NCBI RefSeq assembly: GCF_026626705.1
Contig: NZ_JAPNKC010000001.1
Span: 2,790,001-2,854,000 of the forward strand
Reading direction: 5' to 3'
From: Pyxidicoccus sp. MSG2
Lineage (GTDB): Bacteria; Myxococcota; Myxococcia; Myxococcales; Myxococcaceae
DNA length: 64,000 nucleotides
The first letter of the stretch is position 1. The number at the start of each line of letters is the position of its first letter. Below are positions 34,901 to 42,588 of the stretch, piece by piece. The notes under the pieces are model-generated. The model made no database searches. It was not told where the DNA came from and worked only from the letters and a program-made list of their open reading frames with translations. The translations under genes and the position numbers were made by a program.

Positions 34901-37900
34901 GCTTCCGCATCGAGCTGGCGGAAATCGAGGCCTCGCTGGAGCTGCTGCCCGAGGTGCGCTCGGCCGTGGTGATGGCGCGTGAGCGGCGGCCGGGAGACTC
35001 GGTGCTGGTGGCCTGGGTGGTGGCTTCCCGGCCCGGCGTGAGTGAGGCGCAGGTGCTGGAGGCGTTGGCGCTCCGGCTGCCGGCGTACATGGTGCCGTCG
35101 CGCGTCGTCCTGCTCGACGCGCTGCCGCTGGGACCCAATGGGAAGGTGGACCGCAAGGCACTGCCGGCGCCCACGGAGGCGACGCCCCGGGCCGCGGGTG
35201 CACGCCGCCACGCTTCGCCGAGGGAGGCGCTCCTGGCGGAGCTCTTCGCCGAGGTGCTGGGCGTGGAGGAGGTCTCTGCCGAGGCTGACTTCTTCCACCT
35301 GGGGGGGCACTCGCTGAGCGCGACGCGGCTGGTGGCGCGGGTGCGGCAGGCGTTTGGCGTGGAGTTGCCGCTGGCGGCGCTGTTCGCCTCTCCCACCGTG
35401 GCCGGACTGGCGCGCGAGGTGGAGAAACTGCGCTCGGCGGGGCTGCCCCCGCTTCCGGCGCCCTCCCCGCTTCCGCAAGGCACGCCGCCTGTCGTCTCCT
35501 CCGCCCAGCAGCGGCTGTGGTTCCTCCACCAGCTTCAGCCTGACTCGTGCGCGTACCACGTCCCGGAAGCCGTCGAGCTTCACGGCCCGCTTCAGCCCGA
35601 GGTGCTGGAGGCCGCCCTGCGCTGGCTGGTGGAGCGCCATGCGGTGCTGCGCTCCACCTTCGTCTCCGTGGAGGGCCAGCCCGAGGTGCGGGTGCGGCCC
35701 CTGCCCTCCTCGCCTCTGCTGCGCGTCGAGTCGCTGGAGGACGATGCCGACGCGCTGGCCTCGCGCCTCCGCCAGCAGGCCGACGCGCCCTTCTCCCTGG
35801 AGGACGGGCCCCTCTTCCGCTTCGTCCTCTGGCGCCTGTCTGCCCAGCACCACGTGCTGCTACTCGTCTTCCACCACCTGCTGGTGGACGGCCTCTCCCT
35901 CGACGTCCTCATGCGCGAGCTGGGGGAGGCCTGGACGGCCCTCTCCCGCGGCCAGTCTCCTTCCCTGCCTCCGGTGCGCCTGGGCTACGCCGACGTCGCC
36001 GCCTGGCAGCAGTCCCCCGCCGTGCGGGCGCGCGAGGAGGCCCAACTGCAGTGGTGGCGCCAGCACCTGCACGACGCCCCCTCGCTACTGCAGCTTCCCA
36101 CCGACAGGCCCCGCCCCGCCGTCCTCTCCGACGCCGGTGGCTTCTCCTCTCCCCTGCGCCTGCCCCCTTCCCTCTCCCTGCGCCTCCGCGAGGTGTGCCG
36201 CCAGCACCACGTCACTCCCTTCATGGCGCTCTACGCCGCCTTCGCCGCCCTCCTCCACCGCTACTGCGGCCAGCCCCAACTCTGCGTCGGCACTCCCGTC
36301 GCCTCTCGCCCCCACCCCGCCACCGACTCCGTCGTCGGCCTCTTCGTCAACACCGTCGTCCTCCGCACCCACCTCTCCCCCTCCCTCCCCTTCTCCTCCC
36401 TGCTCGCCGCCGTGCGCTCCACCGCGCTCGACGCCTTCTCCCACCAGGACGTCCCCTTCGAGCGCCTCGTCCACTCGCTCGACCTGCCTCGCAGCCCCAG
36501 CCTCTCTCCCCTCTTCCAGGTGGGCTTCGCCTGGAACCCGGTGGGCGGCTCGCTCGCCGAGGCACTGACGGACCTGCGGGCCCGGCCGCTGCCCGTGGGC
36601 GCCAGTGCCAGCAAGTTCGACCTGGCCCTCGTGGTGAATGAGCGCGGCGACGCGCTGGAAGTGGAAGCGGAGTACCGCTCGGAGCTGTTCGACGCGGCCA
36701 CGGTGGAGCGCATGCTGGGCCACTACGTCCGGCTCCTCTCCTCCGCACTCGACGCTCCCGACACGCAACTCCAGGCCCTGCCCCTGCTCTCCGACGCCGA
36801 GCGACAGCGCGTCGTGCGGGACTTCAACGCCACCGCGCGCCCGCTCGCCTCCGAGCTGCCGGCCATCTCCCGCTTCGAGCAGCACGCGGCCCACGCCCCC
36901 GCCTCCCCCGCCCTCGTCGCGCCCGATGGGGCCCTGAGCCACGGAGGACTCGACGCACAGGCCACCGCGCTCGCGCGGGCCCTGGTGGCCCGGGGCGTGG
37001 GCCCCGAGTCCGTCGTCGGAGTGTGCCTGGAGCGCGGCACCTCGCTGCTCGTCGCGCTGCTGGCCGTGCACAAGGCAGGAGCGGCCTGGCTCGCGCTGGA
37101 GCCGGGGCACCCGCCCGCCCGGCGGCTGTCCCTGCTTCGCGGCGCCGGAGCCCGTCTGGTGGTGGCAGCCCCCGAGTCCTTCCCCGAGCCGCTGCCCGAC
37201 ATCGGCACCGTGGAGCCGGATGCCCGGGGGCCCGCCGTCACCCTGACGCCGCCCGCGCTGGAGCACCTGGCGCTCGTCGTCTTCACCTCGGGCACCACGG
37301 GCGAGCCGAAGGCCGTGGAGCTCACCCACCGCAACCTCGCCCACCTCTTCGAGGCGCTGGACACCGCCGCGCCCGTGGGCCCGGGTGACACGGTGCTCGC
37401 GGCGATGTCCGTCGCCTTCGACATGCACGTGGTGGAGCTGCTGCTGCCGCTGTCGCGCGGTGCCCGCGTCGTGCTGCGTGCCACGGGCCCGGTGGAGCTG
37501 GCCGAGGACGTGCGCCGGCATGACGCCACCCACCTGCTGGCCACGCCTTCCGTGGTGTCCGCCGCGCTGGAAGCGCCCGGCGCGGACGAGGCGCTGCGCA
37601 ACCTCGCCGTGCTGCACCTCGGCGGCGAGGCGCCCTCGGAGTCCCTGGTGCGCAGGCTCACGGGCGGCCCGGTGCGGCTGCTCAACGGCTATGGCCCCAG
37701 CGAGACGACGTGCGTGGCCGCGCTCCACCCGCTGCGGGCGGGAGCGCCCTCGCGGCTCGGAGGTCCACTGGAGCGCGTGCGCTTCCTCGTGCTGGACGCG
37801 AGCGGCGAGCCCGTGCCCCCCGGTGTGCCCGGAGAGCTGTACATCGGCGGCGCCGGCCTCGGCCGCGGCTACCGCGGCCACCCAGCGCTGACGGCCGAGC

Positions 37901-40900
37901 ACTTCGTCCCGGACCCGTTCTCCGGCGTGCCTGGAGAACGGCTGTACCGCACCGGCGACCGCGTGCGCTGGTTCGCCGACGGCACCCTGGGCTTCATGGG
38001 CCGCACCGACTTCCAGGTGAAGGTGCGCGGCGTGCGCGTCGAGCTGGAGGAGGTGGAGGCCACCCTGCTGCGCGTGCCCGGCGTGCGTCAGGCCGCGGTG
38101 CTCGCCCGCTCCGGGCCGGCGGACTCGCACCTGGAGGCCTTCGTCGTCCTGGAGCACGACGAGGCCCACGCGGCGCGGAGGCTGCGCGCGGCGCTGGCGG
38201 CGGTACTGCCGGACGCGCTGGTGCCCTCGCGCTTCGCCTTCCTGGAGCAACTCCCCCTGCGTCCCAACGGCAAGGTGGACCGCAAGGCACTGGCCGCGCT
38301 GCCGGTGGACGGCGACGTGCAGCCCCAGCAGGGTGAGCCCCCGCGCGGGCCCGTGGAGACCTGGATCGCGGAGCTCTTCCAGCGCCTGCTGGGCGTGGAG
38401 CACGTGGGACGCGACGCGGACTTCTTCCAGCTGGGAGGGCACTCGCTTGCCGCGGCCCGGCTGGTGGCCCGGCTGCGTCAGGCCTTCGGCGTGCACCTGC
38501 CGCTGGCGGACGTCTTCACCGCACCCACCGTCGCCGGCCTGGCGGAGCGGCTCGCCGCGGCGCCCCGGAGCTCCGCGCTCCAGGCCGTGCCGCGCCCCGC
38601 ACACATCCCCGCGTCGCTGGTGCAGGAGCGCCTCTGGTACGCCCTCCAGCTCCCCGAGGCCCCGCCCTACGTCAGCGTCCTGGCGCTGGTGCTGGACGGC
38701 CCGCTGGACGTGGCGTGCCTCGAAGCGGCCCTGACCTCCGTGGTGGAGCGCCACGAAACGCTGCGCGGCACCTTCGTCCAGGAGTCCAACACCGTCCTCG
38801 TCCGGACGGGCCCCGTGCGCGGCCCCGTGCTGGCACGACTGGACCTGTCCCACCAGCCCCCGAGCGAGGCGCTGGAGGCGGCGCGTGCGCGCGTCACCTG
38901 GCACGACCACCAGCACTTCGACCTGCGCCACGGGCCGCTCTACCGCTTCGAGCTGGCCCGCCTGGAGGCCACCGGCACGAAGCACGTGCTCATCACCGCC
39001 GCCAGCCACCTGGTGGTGGACGGCCTCAGCCAGCAGGTGCTGCTGGATGACGTGGCGGCGGCGTACCAGGCGCGGCTCGCGGGCCGGACTCCGCCTCCGC
39101 CCCCGCCGCTGCAGTACGCGGACTTCGCGCTGTGGCAGCGCCAGCCCGAGCAGCAGCGCCGGCTGGAGTCGAGCCTGGAGTCCTGGAAGCAGGCGCTGGC
39201 CCTTGCTCCGCCGGTGTTGGACCTGCCGCTGGACTTCCCCCGCCGCGCCCCCGCGCTCAACGCCAACATGCGCGAGGTGCGGCTGGGCTGGAGCGCCCCG
39301 GCCGTGACGGCGCTGCGCGCGCTGGCCCGGAGCGAGGGCGTGTCCACCTTCACCGCGCTGCTGTCGCTGATGCAGGCGTGGCTGCACCGGCTGAGCGCCC
39401 AGTCGCACGTGGTGGTGGCCTCGCCCTTCTCCGGCCGCACGCTGCCGGGCACCGAAGCGCTGGTGGGCCACTTCACCAACGTGGTGCCGCTGGGCACCGA
39501 GGTGGAGGGCGCCTCCTTCCGCGCGCTGCTGCGGCGCGCGCACGCGGTGGTGACGCACGCCACCGCGCACCAGGAAGTGCCATTCAAGCGCATCGCCGAC
39601 GCCGTGCGCCCGGACGCGGACCGCACCGCGCCCCCGCTGGCCCAGGCGCTGCTGCTGATGGACGCCTTCTCCCCGCCGGCCTTCGCGGACCTGGAGGCCT
39701 CCGTGCTGGAGGGCGCGGGCGTCATCCCCGCGTACGACGTGGTGCTCAGCCTGGCCGAGCAACCCGACGGCACGCTGTCCGGCGTCGTCGCCACCGACAG
39801 CGCCCTCTTCACCCCGGAGACGGCCGCGCGCATGGCGCGGGCACTGGAGCAGCTCTGCGCCGAGGCCGTCCGCGCGCCGGACGCGCCCCTGTCCCGCCTG
39901 CCGCTGATGAGCCCGGAGCAGCGCGCCGGGGTGCTCGCCGCGCTGGACGGCGGCCCCCAGGAAGTGCCAGCCGGGGCCTGCGTCCACACCCTCTTCGAGG
40001 CCCAGGTGCGCCGCACGCCCCACGCGGCGGCCGTGGCCCACGGCGCCATCACCTGGAGCTACGCGGAGCTCAACGCCCGCGCCAACCTGCTGGCCGCGCA
40101 CCTGGTCGCGCAGGGCCTGAAGCCCGAGGAGGCGGTGGGCGTGGTGATGGCGCCCTCCGCGCAGGCCCTGGCCGTGCTGCTGGGCATCCTCAAGGCCGGC
40201 GGCGCCTACGTCCCGCTGGACCCCGGCTGGCCCGAGCCGCGCAAGCAGTCCGTGCTGGAGCGCGCCGGCGCCCGGCGCCTGTGGGTGGACGCGGTGAGGA
40301 TGGAGGAACTCTACGCGCTGGCGCCCCTCGTGGAGGTGCCACCCGAGCCCGCCCACGTGGCGGACGACCTGGAGCCCGGCCCCCGCGCCGTGTCCGACAC
40401 GCAGCTCGCGTACCTCATCTTCACGTCCGGCTCCACGGGCGAGCCCAAGGGCGTCATGGTGCAGCACGGCTCGGTGGCCAACCACGCCGTGGCCATGGCG
40501 GAGCGCTTCGGCCTCGCGCCCGGTGACAGGATGCTCAACTTCGCGCCGCTGAGCTTCGACGCGGCCGCGGAGGACCTGTATCCGCCGCTGTCCGCGGGTG
40601 CCACGGTGGTGATGAACGACGGCCTGCTGCCCGCGCACACCGTCACGCAGTACCTGGAGGACACGGGCATCACCGTCATCAGCCTGCCGCCCACGTACAT
40701 CGAGGAGTGGGTGCGCGAGCTGGAGAAGCAGGGCCGCCGCGTGCCCGCGCGCCTGCGCCTGCTGGCCCCCGGCGGTGACGTCCTCAAGCGCGAGCTGTAC
40801 GAGGCCTGGGTGCGCGTGGGCGGCGCGCACGCGCCCTGGCTCAACGTGTACGGCCCCACCGAGTGCACAATCACCTCCGCCACCTGCGCCATCCCCGGCG

Positions 40901-42582
40901 CCGGGGGCGTGGACACCGCGCCCACCTTCCCCATCGGCCGCCCCATCCCCCGCGTGCGCTTCTACCTGCTGGACGAGCACCTGGAGCCGGTGCTGGCCGG
41001 CCTGCCGGGGCGCGTGTACATCGGCGGCGTGGCGCTGGCGCGCGGCTACCTGGGCGCGCCGCACGCCACGGCCGAGCGCTTCGTGCCGGACCCCTTCAGC
41101 GGCGTGCCCGGCGCGCGCATGTACCACACGGGGGACCTGGCCCGGCTGCTGCCGGACGGGCGCCTGCGCTTCCTGGGCCGCGTGGACCACCAGGTGAAGA
41201 TTCGCGGCTTCCGCGTGGAGCTGTCGGAGGTGGAGCTGTGCCTGCGGAGCGTGCCGGGCGTGGAGGAGGCCGTGGTGCTCGCGCGGCCGTCGCCCGCGGG
41301 CCCGCTGCGGCTGCTCGCGTACGCGCAGGCTCCGGCCTCCGTGGGCGCGGACCTGCTGCGCGCGCACGTGGCGGCGCGGCTCCCCGCGTACATGGTGCCC
41401 GCCGCCTTCACCGTGCTGGAGCGGCTGCCCCTCAACAACAACGGCAAGGTGGACCGCCACGCGCTGAAGGACCCGGAGGCCGCCGCGCCCGCGCCCGCGC
41501 CGGAAGCCGCGCGGCTGCAGACGCCCTTCCGCACGACGGTGGAGATGACGCTGGAGCGCCTGTGGCGCGAGGTGCTGGGCCGCCCGGGCGTCACGCCGGA
41601 GGACGACTTCTTCGCGCTGGGCGGCGACTCCATCCTCGCCATGCGCCTGCTGGGCCGCCTCGAGGAGGAGCTCGGCCTGCCGGTGCCGCTGGCCGTCGTC
41701 TTCCAGAGCCCCACGCTGCGCGAGACGGCGGACGCGGTGCATGACCTGCTGAAGGAGGGCCCGCCCCGCACCAGCGTGGTGCGGCTGGCCGGCGGGGGCG
41801 CGCCCGCGGACGCGCCGCCCCTCTTCCTCTTCCACCCGGGCGACGGCGAGCTGCACCACTACCGCCACCTCGCGCCCCGCCTGGAGCCGCGCCTGCGCTG
41901 CTTCGGCCTCCAGGCACCGGAGACGGTGTCCTCGCGCGGCTTCGACAGCTTCGAGGCCCGCCTCGCCGCGTATGTGGAGGACGTGCGCGCCGTGCAGCCC
42001 CACGGGCCCTACCGGCTCGCGGGCTACTCCTTCGGCGGCTACCCGGCCCTGGGCGTCGCCGCGGCGCTGGAGGCCGCGGGTGAGGAGGTGGCCCTGCTGG
42101 CCTTCTTCGACGCCCTCACCTTCCAGTCCGTGGACGCGCGCTCGCGCGGCCCGGTGGAGCCCGCGCTCGCCATCGCCGACGAGTTCGGCGTGTGGGACGA
42201 GGCCCTGGAGCGCGAGCTGGCCCCGCTGTCGCGCGACGAGAAGTGGGAGCGCGTGGCTCAGCGCGCCCGCGAGCGCGGCACCGCGGCCAACCACTTCACC
42301 GGTAGGGAGCTGGCCCGCGTGTGGCACGTGCTGGGCGAGGTGCTGGTGCCGCAGGTGCGCGCCTGGCCGGTGGCCTCGCCGCGCGCGAAGGTGACGCTCT
42401 TCTGCAGCGACGAGGCACGCGCGGAGCGGGATGAGACGCTGGGCTGGCGCGACCTGCTGCCCTCGGCCCGGCTGGACGTGGTGCCCGTGCCGGGAGGCCA
42501 CTTCGGCGCCCTCCAGCCGCCGCTGGTGGACGCCGTGGCGGCGCGGCTGCTGGCCCGCGCCTTCGGTGAGGACGACGCGTAG
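28990..42582 (+). CDS. Four-module non-ribosomal peptide synthetase with thioesterase
   Basis: 4530 residues, C-A-T x4 then TE. C1 (from ~50, HHLVFDG ~183), A1 ~516-995, T1 Ser 1042; C2 (HHLLVDG ~1229), A2 ~1560-2058, T2 Ser 2108; C3 (~2295), A3 ~2628-3102, T3 Ser 3152; C4 (SHLVVDG ~3340, catalytic second His kept), A4 ~3668-4160, T4 Ser 4214; TE ~4276-4525 with GYSFGG, Ser 4347. No epimerase or methyltransferase domain. Specificity residues read by eye against GrsA: A1 D-I-E-M-V-A-T-I-N, A2 D-I-W-E-I-T-A-D-D, A3 D-M-V-A-L-L-G-C-V, A4 D-A-E-S-L-P-V-I-T (then core Lys). A2 is like Dab codes as I remember them; the others are unassigned. A leading C domain implies an acyl starter, likely from the ligase-ACP protein. 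Convergent with ectB (6 bases). Confidence 0.95.
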   Translation: MASGKDVAPPSPAEQRERLKQLLERGGAQASRPTAAPNTVGPVRRPDGAPAVPSFAQERMWFLHQLQPDSAAYLVPRAVELTGDVDAAVLERALVLLLARHAALRSTFPSAEGRPLVAFHDAPARVLALEDLESLDADAREARLAARLQDEATRPFDLERGPLYRFRLFRLAPRRHVFLLVLHHLVFDGWSLNVLMRELGELFSALTRGEEPRWTPPRLEYADFAAWLRTPATEAREATHLEYWKRQLAGAPPVLELVTDLPRPAVRTDRGAQTEPVPLSAALTAQVRAYCREHQVTPFMVFYAAFCALLRRYTQAAELCVGTPVAGRAHLEAEDVVGLFVNTVVLRTALPEGLTFDAHVARVRRTVLDATAHQEVPFERVVESLGVERSLGRTPLFQVMFDLYEEERSLTGALAGLGARPVRLDTRTSQFDVSLTVVATGGGFELSFQYSTELFQPATVERMLGHCLRLLEHALAAPGTAVDALALMSVPERAQVVHGFNDTARPFDAEATVASLFEARAALTPDAPAVVAPEGTLTFGELAARASRLAAHLAAAGAGPEGVVGLCLERSLDAVVSLLGIFMSGAACLPLEASHPPARRAALLRRSGARLVVSRPSLFEGVEPGVPVLAPDVGGAVPAVVPRRARAEHLAYLLYTSGSTGEPKGVELTHRNVVHCFAAFDAYYDTQPGDCWAASGSLSFDIHLEELLFSLTRGARTVLREVGPLGLGRDILRHGVTHIVMTPSSLATALEEPGAPEALRTLKVVVAGGEVLPEGLVQQLAFTRTRLVNTYGPTETSINVAAEHTLAGRPVRLGRPLDRCRLYVLDARGEPVPPGVPGELYIGGTCLGRGYRGRADLTAERFIPDAFSGVPGERLYRTGDRVRWFADGTLGFMGRTDFQVKVRGVRIELEEVEAALLRVPGVRQAAVLARSGPVDSHLEAFVVLEHDEAHAARRLRAALAAVLPEAMVPSRCIALKELPTTTSGKVDRKALAALHVDGDVQPEEGEPPRGPVEELLAGLFGQVLGRARVLREESFFHLGGHSLSATRLVARVRQAFGVELPLAALFASPTVAGLAREVEKLRSAGLPPLPAPSPLPQGTPPVVSSAQQRLWFLHQLQPDSCAYHVPEAVELHGPLQPEVLEAALRWLVERHAVLRSTFVSVEGQPEVRVRPLPSSPLLRVESLEDDADALASRLRQQADAPFSLEDGPLFRFVLWRLSAQHHVLLLVFHHLLVDGLSLDVLMRELGEAWTALSRGQSPSLPPVRLGYADVAAWQQSPAVRAREEAQLQWWRQHLHDAPSLLQLPTDRPRPAVLSDAGGFSSPLRLPPSLSLRLREVCRQHHVTPFMALYAAFAALLHRYCGQPQLCVGTPVASRPHPATDSVVGLFVNTVVLRTHLSPSLPFSSLLAAVRSTALDAFSHQDVPFERLVHSLDLPRSPSLSPLFQVMFDLNRVEHSLAHALSGLEARALHVVPSASKFDLTLIANEDAAGYELVMEYRSELFDAATVERMLGHYVRLLSSALDAPDTQLQALPLLSDAEHQLALRGDTPTRRDYALGQCAHELFAGWAQRAPHRVALAYEGGQWTYAELEAVTSRDARRLAAQGVGPEQVVALVGPRTEAMVRAIVSVHRAGGAYLPIDERLPSARVARLLIESRAPFVLALGGGGALLEQALAEVPEEARPRILSLDCSEPTGDGPLPRRAGPEHLAYVLFTSGSTGVPKGVMIDHRGMLNHILGLKEVLGLCEDDLVAQTAAVSFDISVWQMLGALTFGGTTYVFDDAVVQEPLRLAAALEATGATIAELVPGVIQSMLEDGAPEKAPSFQRLRWMIPTGEALPPAVCRAWFSRYPRVPLINAYGPAECSDDVTVHPMHAPPERATTPIGRPVPNLDVYVLDEALRPVPLGVVGELYVGGVGVGRGYLRRPELTAERFVPDPYSSVPGARMYRTGDLGRRLPDGVLEFLARADFQVKVRGFRIELAEIEASLELLPEVRSAVVMARERRPGDSVLVAWVVASRPGVSEAQVLEALALRLPAYMVPSRVVLLDALPLGPNGKVDRKALPAPTEATPRAAGARRHASPREALLAELFAEVLGVEEVSAEADFFHLGGHSLSATRLVARVRQAFGVELPLAALFASPTVAGLAREVEKLRSAGLPPLPAPSPLPQGTPPVVSSAQQRLWFLHQLQPDSCAYHVPEAVELHGPLQPEVLEAALRWLVERHAVLRSTFVSVEGQPEVRVRPLPSSPLLRVESLEDDADALASRLRQQADAPFSLEDGPLFRFVLWRLSAQHHVLLLVFHHLLVDGLSLDVLMRELGEAWTALSRGQSPSLPPVRLGYADVAAWQQSPAVRAREEAQLQWWRQHLHDAPSLLQLPTDRPRPAVLSDAGGFSSPLRLPPSLSLRLREVCRQHHVTPFMALYAAFAALLHRYCGQPQLCVGTPVASRPHPATDSVVGLFVNTVVLRTHLSPSLPFSSLLAAVRSTALDAFSHQDVPFERLVHSLDLPRSPSLSPLFQVGFAWNPVGGSLAEALTDLRARPLPVGASASKFDLALVVNERGDALEVEAEYRSELFDAATVERMLGHYVRLLSSALDAPDTQLQALPLLSDAERQRVVRDFNATARPLASELPAISRFEQHAAHAPASPALVAPDGALSHGGLDAQATALARALVARGVGPESVVGVCLERGTSLLVALLAVHKAGAAWLALEPGHPPARRLSLLRGAGARLVVAAPESFPEPLPDIGTVEPDARGPAVTLTPPALEHLALVVFTSGTTGEPKAVELTHRNLAHLFEALDTAAPVGPGDTVLAAMSVAFDMHVVELLLPLSRGARVVLRATGPVELAEDVRRHDATHLLATPSVVSAALEAPGADEALRNLAVLHLGGEAPSESLVRRLTGGPVRLLNGYGPSETTCVAALHPLRAGAPSRLGGPLERVRFLVLDASGEPVPPGVPGELYIGGAGLGRGYRGHPALTAEHFVPDPFSGVPGERLYRTGDRVRWFADGTLGFMGRTDFQVKVRGVRVELEEVEATLLRVPGVRQAAVLARSGPADSHLEAFVVLEHDEAHAARRLRAALAAVLPDALVPSRFAFLEQLPLRPNGKVDRKALAALPVDGDVQPQQGEPPRGPVETWIAELFQRLLGVEHVGRDADFFQLGGHSLAAARLVARLRQAFGVHLPLADVFTAPTVAGLAERLAAAPRSSALQAVPRPAHIPASLVQERLWYALQLPEAPPYVSVLALVLDGPLDVACLEAALTSVVERHETLRGTFVQESNTVLVRTGPVRGPVLARLDLSHQPPSEALEAARARVTWHDHQHFDLRHGPLYRFELARLEATGTKHVLITAASHLVVDGLSQQVLLDDVAAAYQARLAGRTPPPPPPLQYADFALWQRQPEQQRRLESSLESWKQALALAPPVLDLPLDFPRRAPALNANMREVRLGWSAPAVTALRALARSEGVSTFTALLSLMQAWLHRLSAQSHVVVASPFSGRTLPGTEALVGHFTNVVPLGTEVEGASFRALLRRAHAVVTHATAHQEVPFKRIADAVRPDADRTAPPLAQALLLMDAFSPPAFADLEASVLEGAGVIPAYDVVLSLAEQPDGTLSGVVATDSALFTPETAARMARALEQLCAEAVRAPDAPLSRLPLMSPEQRAGVLAALDGGPQEVPAGACVHTLFEAQVRRTPHAAAVAHGAITWSYAELNARANLLAAHLVAQGLKPEEAVGVVMAPSAQALAVLLGILKAGGAYVPLDPGWPEPRKQSVLERAGARRLWVDAVRMEELYALAPLVEVPPEPAHVADDLEPGPRAVSDTQLAYLIFTSGSTGEPKGVMVQHGSVANHAVAMAERFGLAPGDRMLNFAPLSFDAAAEDLYPPLSAGATVVMNDGLLPAHTVTQYLEDTGITVISLPPTYIEEWVRELEKQGRRVPARLRLLAPGGDVLKRELYEAWVRVGGAHAPWLNVYGPTECTITSATCAIPGAGGVDTAPTFPIGRPIPRVRFYLLDEHLEPVLAGLPGRVYIGGVALARGYLGAPHATAERFVPDPFSGVPGARMYHTGDLARLLPDGRLRFLGRVDHQVKIRGFRVELSEVELCLRSVPGVEEAVVLARPSPAGPLRLLAYAQAPASVGADLLRAHVAARLPAYMVPAAFTVLERLPLNNNGKVDRHALKDPEAAAPAPAPEAARLQTPFRTTVEMTLERLWREVLGRPGVTPEDDFFALGGDSILAMRLLGRLEEELGLPVPLAVVFQSPTLRETADAVHDLLKEGPPRTSVVRLAGGGAPADAPPLFLFHPGDGELHHYRHLAPRLEPRLRCFGLQAPETVSSRGFDSFEARLAAYVEDVRAVQPHGPYRLAGYSFGGYPALGVAAALEAAGEEVALLAFFDALTFQSVDARSRGPVEPALAIADEFGVWDEALERELAPLSRDEKWERVAQRARERGTAANHFTGRELARVWHVLGEVLVPQVRAWPVASPRAKVTLFCSDEARAERDETLGWRDLLPSARLDVVPVPGGHFGALQPPLVDAVAARLLARAFGEDDA
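31588..31905 (+). repeat. A-domain C-terminal repeat, copy 1 (module 1)
   Basis: About 318 bases nearly identical to 37918-38235 in module 3 (offset 6330), from FSGVPGERLYRTGD through the start of the A10 region. Differences are few and scattered. Points to recombination between adenylation domains 1 and 3. Confidence 0.85.
32091..33324 (+). repeat. T-C repeat, copy 1 (T1 to C2)
   Basis: 1234 bases that repeat at 35289-36522 (offset 3198). By eye I count five base differences (near 32106, 32988, 33114, 33183 and 33300), all silent, so the protein is identical. A further matched block follows at 33472-33603. Confidence 0.92.
35289..36522 (+). repeat. T-C repeat, copy 2 (T2 to C3)
   Basis: Second copy of the 1234-base T-C segment. 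After it the sequences split at once (VMFDLNRVEHSL in copy 1, VGFAWNPVGGSL in copy 2) and rejoin at 36670-36801, matching 33472-33603. Confidence 0.92.
37918..38235 (+). repeat. A-domain C-terminal repeat, copy 2 (module 3)
   Basis: Partner of 31588-31905. The substrate-binding N-terminal parts of A1 and A3 are clearly different, so only the C-terminal lobe has been shared. Confidence 0.85.
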
Positions 42583-42588
42583 CGGGCG

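Noticed and set aside
36085..42501. A 2138-residue open frame antisense to the NRPS
   Set aside because: Composed of His/Gln/Arg/Val-rich nonsense with no domain; typical mirror frame of high-GC coding DNA.
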